From: Candidatus Cloacimonadota bacterium
Lineage (GTDB): Bacteria > Cloacimonadota > Cloacimonadia > Cloacimonadales > Cloacimonadaceae
DNA: 11,082 nt
Assembly: GCA_023230025.1 (NCBI GenBank)
Contig: JALNYD010000070.1
Location: 1-11,082 of the forward strand
Direction of reading: 5' to 3'
Shown: positions 1 through 6,376 of the stretch, one piece after another
Layout: each line of letters starts with the position of its first letter
Numbering within the stretch: the stretch's first letter is position 1
Notes under the pieces: generated by a model
Seen by the model: the letters and a program-made list of their open reading frames with translations, nothing else
The model's database searches: none
Told to the model about the DNA's origin: nothing
Position numbers and translations under genes: made by a program

Positions 1-612
1 ATCTTGCATAAAGGCAAATTCATTCTCACTAAAACCACCCTCCGGACCAATAATGAAACACATATTCACCCCGGCTCCCAGATCTCTGAGCCAGTGACTC
101 CGTTCGATTTCTGAACATAGAACTGGTTGATAGCCGGCATTGCGGATCTTCTCAATAGCTGTGTCCAAATCCAGGATTTCATGCACTTCTGGCAGATAGG
201 GATTATCACATTGCTTGATTGCACTCAGAGCTATTTTTCTAAAGCGGGCAAGCGTGTTTTTTCCTTCACTACGAACAGAGTATTGGGTGATCAAAGGGAA
301 GAAATCCCGAGCTCCCAGCTCTGTACACTTCTCTATCGCTAATTCGTCATGATGATTTTTGAGCAAAGCCAAAGCAATTGCATACTGAGGTCCAGACATT
401 TCTCTGGAGTAAATCTGTCGAACCTCAAGCTCTGCGTGATCCCTTTCGATGTGTTCGATGCTAGCCAGAGCCATCACCCCGTGCCCGCTGTTCAGCGAAA
501 TCAGATCTCCACTCTGCTTACGCTTTACCCGGTTTAGATGATGAAACTCTTCTCCCTCCAACTTGAGGCTGCTGCTTTCAACATGTAACTGGGGGCAGTA
601 ATAAGATGGCAT
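1..612 (-). CDS. rsmE: 16S rRNA m3U1498 methyltransferase RsmE, 3' end cut by window edge
   Basis: This gene encodes the SPOUT-class enzyme that methylates N3 of U1498 (E. coli numbering) in 16S rRNA, using S-adenosylmethionine. The frame stays open from the ATG at 612 to base 1, giving 204 residues of a family usually about 240 long, so roughly the last 35-45 residues are missing. Visible hallmarks are an N-terminal PUA-like region containing HHLNRVKR (about residues 24-31), the segment EKCTELGARDFFPL (94-107), KQC.NPYLPEV (133-143), and the AdoMet-binding knot motif IGPEGGFSENE (188-198). The start lies 3 nt after the dnaJ stop and has no clear Shine-Dalgarno sequence, so translation is probably coupled to dnaJ. 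Placement of rsmE behind dnaJ is also seen in Bacillus-type heat-shock operons. Identification rests on these motifs and the context and is secure. Confidence 0.95.
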   Translation of the reverse strand, partial: MPSYYCPQLHVESSSLKLEGEEFHHLNRVKRKQSGDLISLNSGHGVMALASIEHIERDHAELEVRQIYSREMSGPQYAIALALLKNHHDELAIEKCTELGARDFFPLITQYSVRSEGKNTLARFRKIALSAIKQCDNPYLPEVHEILDLDTAIEKIRNAGYQPVLCSEIERSHWLRDLGAGVNMCFIIGPEGGFSENEFAFMQD

Positions 613-615
613 GTT

Positions 616-1767
616 CTAGCTGAAATAGTCTCTGAGTTTTTTGAAGAAGCCCTTGCCCGGCTTCATTTCTCGTTTGAGATCAAATTCACGTAGCTTTTCA
701 TAGATATCCTGTTCCTCTCGACTTATTTTGGTCGGAGTAACTAATACTACTTTGACAATCTCGTCACCCTTGCTATAGGTATTCAATCCTTGAATCCCCT
801 GTCCTTTCAAGCGAAAGAGCCTGCCACTTTGTGTTCCTGAAGGAATCTTCATTTTAACTTTACCGGTGAGAGTAGGCACCAGAACCTCATCCCCCAATAC
901 AGCCTGTGATACAGATATGGGAAACTCCATCACGATATCATTACCGTGCCGCTCAAACAGATCATCCTGCTTTTCGTGAATCAATACCAGGATATCGCCT
1001 CTGGTACCACCCCGGGGACCAATGTTCCCCTGCCCCCTGAGCCGGATGTATTGATTCTCCTCAACTCCCGCTGGAATCTTGACGTTGATCTCTTTAACAG
1101 AGCCCATACGTCCTTCACCGTAGCATTTGGAGCATCTATTCTTGATAATCTTGCCCTCGCCACGGCAGGAAGGACATTCAGAGACAGTTTGCATTTGCCC
1201 AAACAGAGATTGACGAACCTGTCTTACCTGTCCCGTACCCCTGCATTGTTGGCAGCTCTCCACTTGCCCATCAGCACTTCCAGTGCCATTGCATTTATCA
1301 CAGGCTTCTTTCGTGCTGATTTTGATTTTCTTTTCTGTGCCAGTAGCAATCTCCTTCAGGGATAGAGAAAGCTCAATCTGCAAATCCTCTCCCCGGTTTG
1401 AGCTACGCCCCGAGGATCTACCCCCAAAACCTCCTCCAAACAGAGTTTCAAAGATTGAGGAAAAGCCATCGCCAAAGATGTCATTCAGATCACTGCGATG
1501 AGTGAAGTTATCCCAGGAGAAGCCTCCAGCCCCAAATTGATTTTCCACTCCGGCATGACCATATTGATCATAGAGCTGACGTTTGTCCTTATCGCTGAGA
1601 ACTTCATAGGCTTCACTGGCTTCTTTGAACTTCTCTTCCGCTTCTTTATTGTCCGGATTTTTATCCGGGTGATACTGCATTGCCAGCTTGCGATAAGCCT
1701 TCTTTATACTCCCTTCATCGGCGCCTTTATCAACGCCCAGCACTTCATAATAATCTCTTTTGGCCAT
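616..1767 (-). CDS. dnaJ: Chaperone protein DnaJ (Hsp40, full type I)
   Basis: DnaJ is the cytosolic co-chaperone that delivers unfolded clients to DnaK and stimulates its ATPase. The 383-residue protein has the complete type I layout. An N-terminal J domain carries the essential HPD at residues 33-35. A Gly/Phe-rich linker spans about 75-125. A zinc-binding domain has four CxxCxGxG repeats starting at C156, C172, C198 and C212, followed by the C-terminal substrate-binding and dimerisation region. The length is normal for the family. The ATG at 1767 has an AGAGGA ribosome-binding sequence about 7 nt upstream. Unlike the other junctions in the operon, an 87-nt gap with two hairpins separates it from dnaK, which may allow its amount to be set separately. 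rsmE follows after 3 nt. Confidence 0.98.
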   Translation of the reverse strand: MAKRDYYEVLGVDKGADEGSIKKAYRKLAMQYHPDKNPDNKEAEEKFKEASEAYEVLSDKDKRQLYDQYGHAGVENQFGAGGFSWDNFTHRSDLNDIFGDGFSSIFETLFGGGFGGRSSGRSSNRGEDLQIELSLSLKEIATGTEKKIKISTKEACDKCNGTGSADGQVESCQQCRGTGQVRQVRQSLFGQMQTVSECPSCRGEGKIIKNRCSKCYGEGRMGSVKEINVKIPAGVEENQYIRLRGQGNIGPRGGTRGDILVLIHEKQDDLFERHGNDIVMEFPISVSQAVLGDEVLVPTLTGKVKMKIPSGTQSGRLFRLKGQGIQGLNTYSKGDEIVKVVLVTPTKISREEQDIYEKLREFDLKREMKPGKGFFKKLRDYFS

Positions 1768-1781
1768 GTATTCCTCTTGAT

Positions 1782-1800
1782 TAACCTCCCTTCGAGGTTA
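1782..1800 (-). promoter_or_regulatory. Small hairpin in the dnaJ leader, pairing an SD-like sequence
   Basis: TAACCTC (1782-1788) and GAGGTTA (1794-1800) form a perfect 7-bp stem with a 5-nt loop, ending 14 nt before the dnaJ start. In the minus-strand mRNA the loop and 3' arm contain GAAGGGAGG, a good anti-SD complement. This is too far from the ATG to be the main site, because AGAGGA is nearer. The hairpin could modulate ribosome access or be a spacer structure; its function is inferred. Confidence 0.4.
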
Positions 1801-1802
1801 TG

Positions 1803-1854
1803 GGTTTGAACCAAGGCAGCCGGAAATAGCTCCGGCTGCCATTATTGGTTTGAA
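1803..1854 (-). repeat. Intercistronic dnaK-dnaJ hairpin flanked by 8-bp direct repeats
   Basis: A perfect 10-bp stem, GGCAGCCGGA (1815-1824) against TCCGGCTGCC (1831-1840), closes a 6-nt loop. An outer AACCAA/TTGGTT stem (1809-1814 and 1845-1850) is separated from it by a 4-nt bulge on one side. The direct repeat GGTTTGAA occurs at 1803-1810 and again at 1847-1854. No T-tract follows in the direction of transcription, so this is not a normal intrinsic terminator. It sits just after the dnaK stop and may protect the dnaK mRNA 3' end, act as a processing site or cause partial attenuation. The repeats also resemble a target-site duplication around a very small inserted palindrome. Confidence 0.6.
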
Positions 1855-3810
1855 TTATTTATCATCCACTACTTCAAAATCAGCGTCAATGGGGCCATCA
1901 TTCTTTGGCTGTTCCTGCTGTTGTCCCTGTGCGAAATCTTCGGGATTGAAGCCCTGAGCATTGGGATCAAATCCTGCTTCGCCACCTTGCTGTTGCTGCA
2001 TTTTGGCATAGACGATCTCACCTAGTTTCTGAGCTTTCTTGCCCAGATTCTCTTTGATGGTGTTCACAGTCTCAGCGTCGCTAGCTTTGTCAAGCTGTTC
2101 TTTCGCACTCTTTATTTCCGCTTCCAGATCGCTCTTCTCACTATCCGATAACTGATCGCCATATTCGCCCAGGGATTTTTCAGTACTGAAGATCAAAGCA
2201 TCGAGTTCATTTTTGGCTGCAATGAAATCCTGCCGTTTCTTATCCTCTTCAGCATGCATTTCAGCATCCTTGATCATGCGGTCGATATCTTCCTTGTTGA
2301 TGCTGCCAGCACGGTCAATCTTGATGGATTGTTCCTTACCGGTGCCCTTGTCCTTGGCAGACACATGCAAAATACCATTGGCATCGATATCGAAAGTAAC
2401 CTCGATCTGCGGTACACCACGCGGTGCTGAAGGAATGCCTACCAGATCAAACCGTCCCAGGCTCTTGTTGTCATTCGCCATTGGACGTTCACCCTGCAAG
2501 ACATGGATGGTAACAGCGGTTTGATTGTCTGCTGCAGTGGAGAATACCTGGCTTTTCTTGGTGGGAATTGTTGTATTGCGTTCAATCAGCTTGGTCATCA
2601 CGCCACCCAGGGTTTCGATACCCAGAGATAGCGGAGTAACGTCCAATAGCAGTACATCGGATACATTATCATCACCAGAGAGGATAGCTCCCTGAATGGC
2701 AGCTCCAATGGCCACCACTTCATCAGGATTGAGGCTACGGTTTGGTTTTTTGCCAAAGAAACGTTCCACTGCTTCGCCCACTGCGGGAATACGGGTGCTG
2801 CCACCCACCAGCAGGACTTCCTGGATGTCGGAAGTACTGAGCTTTGCATCTGCCAAAGCGCGCTTACATGGACCGAGTGAACGTTCCACCAGATCAGAGG
2901 TCATGCGGTTAAACTCAGCCTGACTGAGATCCAGATTCAGATGTTTCGGCCCCGTAGCATCAGCGGTGATGAAGGGCAGGTTGATATTTGTCGTAACAGT
3001 TCCGGAAAGCTCAATCTTGGCTTTTTCGGCAGCTTCACGCAAGCGCTGCAAGGCCATCGGATCCCGACTGAGATCAATACCTTCCTGTTTCTTAAACTGA
3101 TCCACGATCCAATCAATGACCCGTTTATCAAAATCATCTCCACCAAGATGAGTATCACCATTGGTCGCAAGCACTTCCACCACTCCGGAAGAAATATCCA
3201 GAATGGAGATATCAAATGTACCGCCACCCAGATCGTATACGGCTACCTTTTGCTCTTTCTTGTTCTCCATACCATAAGCCAGAGCTGCAGCGGTAGGCTC
3301 ATTGATAATGCGCTTCACTTCCAGGCCTGCGATCCGTCCGGCGTCCTTCGTAGCCTGACGCTGATCGTCATTGAAGTATGCAGGAACAGTGATTACAGCT
3401 TCGGTGATAGTAGTACCGAGATACGCTTCAGCAGTTTCCTTCATCTTTGACAGGATCAGAGCCGAGATTTCCTGAGGGGTGAAATCCTTGTTCTGCACAT
3501 CCACATGAACCGCAGCCTGATTCTTTACTCCGGATACAATCTTGTAAGGTACTTGCTTGATTTCTTCACTAACCTCACCATGAGAGCGCCCCATGAAGCG
3601 CTTGATTGAGAAGACTGTATTTAGGGGATTGGTTACAGCCTGACGCTTGGCGTTTTGCCCAACCAATCGCTGACCGTCTTTTGTAAAGCCAACCACGGAG
3701 GGAGTGGTTCTGCCACCTTCCGCGTTGGTGATCACGACGGGCTTGCCGCCTTCAACTACGGAAACACAAGAGTTTGTGGTTCCCAGATCAATTCCGATTA
3801 TCTTTCCCAT
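1855..3810 (-). CDS. dnaK: Chaperone protein DnaK (Hsp70)
   Basis: DnaK is the ATP-driven cytosolic Hsp70 that binds exposed hydrophobic segments of client proteins. The 651-residue product has the N-terminal phosphate-binding signature GIDLGTTNSCV (6-16), a catalytic Lys at 70, the second ATPase signature DLGGGTFDIS (193-202), the adenosine motif LLVGGSTRIPAV (333-344), the interdomain linker DVLLLDVTPLSLG (385-397), a substrate-binding domain, a helical lid and the usual acidic EVVDDK tail. Residues about 75-105 form the extra segment found in diderm DnaK and absent from Firmicutes. Its ATG abuts the grpE stop with no gap, and its ribosome-binding site is formed by the last grpE codons. A hairpin follows the stop. 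No disruption is seen. Confidence 0.99.
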   Translation of the reverse strand: MGKIIGIDLGTTNSCVSVVEGGKPVVITNAEGGRTTPSVVGFTKDGQRLVGQNAKRQAVTNPLNTVFSIKRFMGRSHGEVSEEIKQVPYKIVSGVKNQAAVHVDVQNKDFTPQEISALILSKMKETAEAYLGTTITEAVITVPAYFNDDQRQATKDAGRIAGLEVKRIINEPTAAALAYGMENKKEQKVAVYDLGGGTFDISILDISSGVVEVLATNGDTHLGGDDFDKRVIDWIVDQFKKQEGIDLSRDPMALQRLREAAEKAKIELSGTVTTNINLPFITADATGPKHLNLDLSQAEFNRMTSDLVERSLGPCKRALADAKLSTSDIQEVLLVGGSTRIPAVGEAVERFFGKKPNRSLNPDEVVAIGAAIQGAILSGDDNVSDVLLLDVTPLSLGIETLGGVMTKLIERNTTIPTKKSQVFSTAADNQTAVTIHVLQGERPMANDNKSLGRFDLVGIPSAPRGVPQIEVTFDIDANGILHVSAKDKGTGKEQSIKIDRAGSINKEDIDRMIKDAEMHAEEDKKRQDFIAAKNELDALIFSTEKSLGEYGDQLSDSEKSDLEAEIKSAKEQLDKASDAETVNTIKENLGKKAQKLGEIVYAKMQQQQGGEAGFDPNAQGFNPEDFAQGQQQEQPKNDGPIDADFEVVDDK

Positions 3811-4395
3811 TTATTCCTCCTGGGTATTAATTTTTGTGCCATTGGATACCGCCACACGTACGGGACGGATCACTTTATCGTGCATTGTGTAGCCATTCTG
3901 AATGATAGCTGCCACAGTGTTTTCTTCAAATTCGCTGGGGATATGTGCCAGCGCATCATGAAAAACAGGGTCAAAATCTTTGCCCAAAGCCTCAATCTTC
4001 TTCACGCCTTCTTTCTCTAGCGCTTTTGCCAATTGCTTTTCTATCAGTTGAATACCCTGGACAAACGGATTCGCCAGATCAGCAGGCTTTGCATTTGAAA
4101 AGGCTCGCTCAAAATTGTCCACTACATCGCATATCTCCAGTGCCAGCTTCTGCGTAGCAAGTCTGATCCAATCCGCTTTCTCCGCTATACTGCGCTTACG
4201 GTAGTTCTCAAACTCTGCCATCGCGCGCAGATACTTGTCATTTAGTTCATTCACTTCTGTTTCCAATTGCGAGATCCTTGCTTCCGGGCTGGTTTCTGCC
4301 TGTGCGGTATCCGCTGCTTCTGGCTCAATAGCTTTAGCATTCTTTTCATCGATATCGGGATTCATGCTTTTATCCTTATTCTTTTTTTTACTCAT
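3811..4395 (-). CDS. grpE: Nucleotide exchange factor GrpE
   Basis: GrpE releases ADP from DnaK and so resets the chaperone cycle. This 194-residue protein starts with a Lys-rich and then acidic low-complexity tail (1-40). It continues with a long helix that carries the dimerisation and DnaK-contact region, including DKYLRAMAEFENYRKR (53-68). The C-terminal beta domain has FDPVFHDA (141-148) and the conserved ending GYTMHDKVIRPVRVAVS (168-184). The start is supported by AGGAGG placed 4 nt upstream, overlapping the hrcA stop. The last codons (Gln-Glu-Glu) also provide the GGAGGAA ribosome-binding site of dnaK. Length and domain order are normal. Confidence 0.98.
   Translation of the reverse strand: MSKKKNKDKSMNPDIDEKNAKAIEPEAADTAQAETSPEARISQLETEVNELNDKYLRAMAEFENYRKRSIAEKADWIRLATQKLALEICDVVDNFERAFSNAKPADLANPFVQGIQLIEKQLAKALEKEGVKKIEALGKDFDPVFHDALAHIPSEFEENTVAAIIQNGYTMHDKVIRPVRVAVSNGTKINTQEE
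3814..3820 (-). promoter_or_regulatory. dnaK ribosome-binding site inside the grpE coding end
   Basis: GGAGGAA on the minus strand lies within the final grpE codons (Gln-Glu-Glu). GGAGG sits 5 nt before the dnaK ATG, and the grpE stop lies in that spacer. The strong match and zero-gap junction indicate translational coupling that would help keep GrpE and DnaK in a fixed ratio. Confidence 0.8.
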
Positions 4396-4403
4396 TATGC
4401 CTC

Positions 4404-5447
4404 CTAACGGGGAACGATCATCCCACGTCTGGTGGTTTGCGTAATCGTGGCAGTTACATCCCTGATCAAGGGAATAAGCCTGCGGTAATCTGTCCGAAGC
4501 GGACTAAGCACTCCCAGATACCCCGGGATGCCAAAGACCTCATATTTGCCATAGATCAGGGCAAAATCAAGCCACTTGGGATCAGACAGGGTCTCACCCA
4601 TCAGGATGTTTACGTTACTTATGTCATTGCCACGCATCGCTGAGAGCAGAAAGTCCTGCCTTTGAATCATGTTCATAAAGCTCAAGACCACTTCTTTGGA
4701 GTCAAACTCCGGTTGCTCCAAGAACTTGATACTTCCATCATAGTGAATGAAGAAATCACTGATCTCTATAAACGCTTTGTGCAATTCGTTCAGGAATTGG
4801 CTTAATAAATCACTTTCACCTTCACTACGTTCCCGCATGTCCACCAATACTTTATTGGCTATGTCATATACGCGCAGACCCACCAGTTCATCGTTCAGAT
4901 ATCGCACCAACTTTTTGAGTTGCATCTCCGACAATTCATACTTGCATTTGAGGATCACTGTCTTGTCCAGACCGCTGTCCAGACTCATTACAAAGAGCAG
5001 CTTCTGATCAGAGATGGAAAACACTTCCAATCTTGCCAGATAACCGTTGGAAACCTCCGGCTCTGCTACAAAGGAGAGCTGATCCGTCTCATGAGCCAGC
5101 ATCTGCATAATGAAGTGCAAGGCCCGCGGAGTATCCTTGTAATTCTGGATCAAAAGCTCACGCAGAGTATCCATACGTTCATAATGTACCCGGTTATGAG
5201 CGTCATGAATCACTTCGAGATACTTGCGATAACCACCAATAGTGGGCACCCTACCCGCTGATGTATGCGGCTGCGAGATCAGGTTTTGCTGCTCCAGCTT
5301 CAAGAGATCCAGACGCAGAGTAGCTGAGGACACATCCTGCAGATACTTCTCGTTCAATATTCTGGAAGAAACCGGTTCGCAACTGAGGATATACTCGTCC
5401 ACCAACGCTGCCAGAGTGTGGTACAATCGGATCTGATTCTTTTTCAT
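4404..5447 (-). CDS. hrcA: Heat-inducible transcription repressor HrcA
   Basis: HrcA is the DNA-binding repressor that holds the operon off through CIRCE operators and is kept active by the GroE chaperonin in well-studied bacteria. The protein has an N-terminal winged helix-turn-helix (about 1-75), with the family motifs YILSCEPVSSRIL (19-31), SSATLRLDL (40-48) and HTSAGRVPT..GYRKYL (61-77). A GAF-like domain and dimerisation region follow. I start it at the ATG at 5447, giving 347 residues, because GAAGG stands 8 nt upstream. An in-frame GTG at 5477 would add 10 residues, but it lies inside the CIRCE operator and has no ribosome-binding sequence. The stop overlaps the grpE ribosome-binding site. 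It is the first gene of the operon, which fits autoregulation. Confidence 0.96.
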   Translation of the reverse strand: MKKNQIRLYHTLAALVDEYILSCEPVSSRILNEKYLQDVSSATLRLDLLKLEQQNLISQPHTSAGRVPTIGGYRKYLEVIHDAHNRVHYERMDTLRELLIQNYKDTPRALHFIMQMLAHETDQLSFVAEPEVSNGYLARLEVFSISDQKLLFVMSLDSGLDKTVILKCKYELSEMQLKKLVRYLNDELVGLRVYDIANKVLVDMRERSEGESDLLSQFLNELHKAFIEISDFFIHYDGSIKFLEQPEFDSKEVVLSFMNMIQRQDFLLSAMRGNDISNVNILMGETLSDPKWLDFALIYGKYEVFGIPGYLGVLSPLRTDYRRLIPLIRDVTATITQTTRRGMIVPR

Positions 5448-5455
5448 GCTAACCG

Positions 5456-5460
5456 CCTTC
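5456..5460 (-). promoter_or_regulatory. hrcA ribosome-binding site that decides the start
   Basis: GAAGG on the minus strand is 8 nt upstream of the ATG at 5447. The alternative GTG start at 5477 has no such sequence before it, so the shorter reading of hrcA is preferred. Confidence 0.65.
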
Positions 5461-5466
5461 AATTTT

Positions 5467-5493
5467 TTAGCAGTCACAGAGGTGAACTGCTAA
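5467..5493 (-). promoter_or_regulatory. CIRCE operator (HrcA binding site), main copy
   Basis: On the plus strand the arms are TTAGCAGTC (5467-5475) and AACTGCTAA (5485-5493), with exactly 9 nt between them. Compared with the established consensus (TTAGCACTC, nine bases, GAGTGCTAA), 15 of 18 arm positions match. It lies 19 nt upstream of the hrcA ATG, just downstream of the predicted transcription start. This is the usual CIRCE position, where HrcA binding blocks transcription and the element also lies in the mRNA leader. Confidence 0.88.
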
Positions 5494-5502
5494 GCTAAGG
5501 AC

Positions 5503-5530
5503 AATTTAATCAAATCCCCAAACTTGTCAA
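5503..5530 (-). promoter_or_regulatory. Promoter of the hrcA-grpE-dnaK-dnaJ operon
   Basis: On the minus strand a perfect TTGACA (-35, at 5525-5530) is followed after 16 nt by TAAATT (-10, at 5503-5508; 4 of 6 to TATAAT). Transcription would start near 5496, so the main CIRCE would begin a few bases into the transcript. The -35 box is embedded in the degenerate arm of the second CIRCE-like element. The spacing and context are good, but the -10 box is only moderate. Confidence 0.65.
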
Positions 5531-5550
5531 TCAAAAAGTGAGAGTGCTAA
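5524..5550 (-). promoter_or_regulatory. Second, half-degenerate CIRCE overlapping the -35 box
   Basis: On the plus strand GAGTGCTAA (5542-5550) matches the CIRCE right arm 9 of 9. Nine bases before it, TTGTCAATC (5524-5532) matches the left arm at 6 of 9 positions. On the minus strand that weaker arm reads GATTGACAA and contains the promoter's perfect TTGACA. This suggests an upstream HrcA operator whose outer arm has been bent to serve as a -35 element. Whether HrcA binds it is inferred. Confidence 0.6.
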
Positions 5551-6023
5551 AAAATACTGCGCTGGGCTGCAGATGCTAATCCTCACTCTAAATATTCAGT
5601 AGAAACCAGCACTGAAAACTTGTACTGATTAAACAGTAGCCATCACAAACAAGAGTCCCTACCCCATTAGTTACCGTCACTATGCCGTTACCTTGTGGTT
5701 ACAAAAGTAACGGCAAGGTGACCGCATCGTGATGACAAACACTGGGGATGAAGAGGATACGTCGCCGGAGCAGTGCACGAGCGAGTTGGAGCTTATTGTA
5801 CTATAATGAGTTGAGGTTATGACGATTTAGGGCGGGATGATTTTGTTCTCAGAATACCTTGGAATCTGTAAGGGAAATGTCTTGGTTGGAATCCTTTTAT
5901 GAGTAGCCGATTTTGCCTGGGCAATCAACTATAGGAAAGCTTTCAAGCTCTTATGTCCAAGATATTTGGAGGGGGGAAATGCCTTGAACGAAAAAAGTAT
6001 TTTTCCAGAACGCGAAATATTGA
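5551..6023. other. Gene-free spacer between hrcA promoter and zinc-ribbon gene
   Basis: This stretch of about 470 nt has no reading frame I can support. The short frames inside it are 21-24 codons long, lack convincing ribosome-binding sites and have no recognisable family. It holds a long imperfect palindrome (5662-5747). A perfect TATAAT occurs at 5802-5807 without a -35 partner. A G-rich run lies near 5968-5976. No tRNA, rRNA or CRISPR repeat pattern was seen. It may carry an interspersed repeat or an unrecognised small RNA. Confidence 0.6.
5662..5747. repeat. Long imperfect palindrome / 86-nt hairpin
   Basis: The sequence folds on itself symmetrically with no length-changing bulges. The base is CCCCA (5662-5666) with TGGGG (5743-5747). 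After a mostly unpaired internal segment, positions 5675-5702 face 5707-5734 with 25 of 28 pairs formed (3 are G-T wobbles) around an AAAA loop. The tip GTTAC/GTAAC is perfect, and CCTTG/CAAGG lies just below it. There is no T-tract directly after it, so it is not an ordinary terminator. REP/BIME-like repeat, MITE-like remnant or structured RNA are the options. Confidence 0.7.
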
Positions 6024-6051
6024 TTGACAAAAACAAGCTCCTTCCCAGAAT
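6024..6051 (+). promoter_or_regulatory. Putative promoter of the zinc-ribbon gene
   Basis: A perfect TTGACA (6024-6029) is followed after 16 nt by CAGAAT (6046-6051; 4 of 6 to TATAAT). An alternative -10, TAAAAT at 6056-6061, is closer to consensus but 26 nt away from this -35 box. Either choice gives a leader of roughly 80-95 nt before the ATG at 6150. Confidence 0.45.
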
Positions 6052-6149
6052 GACCTAAAATAAGGGAACCTTTTCATTCAATGAGCCATTTCCTCTGTTC
6101 TGGGACTGCCTCCAAACCGAATGCAAGTATCCCAAACCAAGGAGAAATC

Positions 6150-6323
6150 ATGGCCGACAAAACTTTGATCTGCAAAGACTGCTCAAAGGAATTCATCTTC
6201 ACAGACGGAGAACAAGAATTCTACAAAGAAAAGGGTCTCACCAATGAGCCTCAGCGTTGCCCAGAGTGCCGCAAAGCAAAGAAGCAACAATACAACCGTA
6301 ACAACTATGACCGTCGCTTCTAA
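6150..6323 (+). CDS. Small zinc-ribbon domain protein
   Basis: This 57-residue protein has two CxxC knuckles, C8-x2-C11 and C37-x2-C40, which should bind one zinc ion. Between them lies the FTDGEQEFYKEKGL.NEPQRCPECR pattern typical of the small 'probable zinc-ribbon' family found in many anaerobes. The C-terminal tail (41-57) is rich in Lys, Arg, Gln, Asn and Tyr and could touch nucleic acid. The family's exact role is not established to my knowledge. I start at the ATG at 6150 because AAGGAG lies 5 nt before it and the domain begins at once. An in-frame ATG at 6081 would add 23 residues unlike the family and has no good ribosome-binding site. The gene stands alone, with its own promoter candidate and a strong terminator 21 nt after the stop. 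Confidence 0.88.
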   Translation: MADKTLICKDCSKEFIFTDGEQEFYKEKGLTNEPQRCPECRKAKKQQYNRNNYDRRF

Positions 6324-6344
6324 TAGCGATTGCCAATAATCAAT

Positions 6345-6376
6345 GCCGTCGTCCTTCGGGGTGACGGCTTTTTTTT
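6345..6376 (+). terminator. Intrinsic terminator with UUCG tetraloop
   Basis: GCCGTCGTCC (6345-6354) pairs with GGGGTGACGGC over 10 base pairs (two are G-T wobbles). The pairing closes a TTCG loop (6355-6358) on a C-G pair, the extra-stable tetraloop form. Eight T residues follow directly (6369-6376). It ends transcription of the zinc-ribbon gene. The reverse orientation has no T-tract, so it should act on the plus strand only. Confidence 0.93.

Noticed and set aside
946..1365. Long plus-strand frames opposite dnaJ, dnaK and hrcA
   Set aside because: They lie opposite clearly conserved genes, have no family features or ribosome-binding sites, and are antisense shadows.
5448..5477. N-terminal extension of hrcA from a GTG at 5477
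   Set aside because: The GTG lies inside the CIRCE operator and has no ribosome-binding sequence, whereas the ATG at 5447 has GAAGG at good distance and fits the usual HrcA length.
5571..5579. AGATGCTAA as a third CIRCE arm
   Set aside because: Only 6 of 9 positions match and no partner arm exists at the right spacing.
5732..5806. 24-codon plus-strand frame starting inside the palindrome
   Set aside because: Too short, no properly spaced ribosome-binding site, no recognisable sequence.
5837..5902. 21-codon plus-strand frame in the spacer
   Set aside because: Too short, and the G-rich sequence before the ATG is too close to act as a ribosome-binding site.
6081..6149. Longer form of the zinc-ribbon protein from an ATG at 6081
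   Set aside because: The added 23 residues show no family features and the ATG has no ribosome-binding sequence; the inner ATG has AAGGAG 5 nt upstream.
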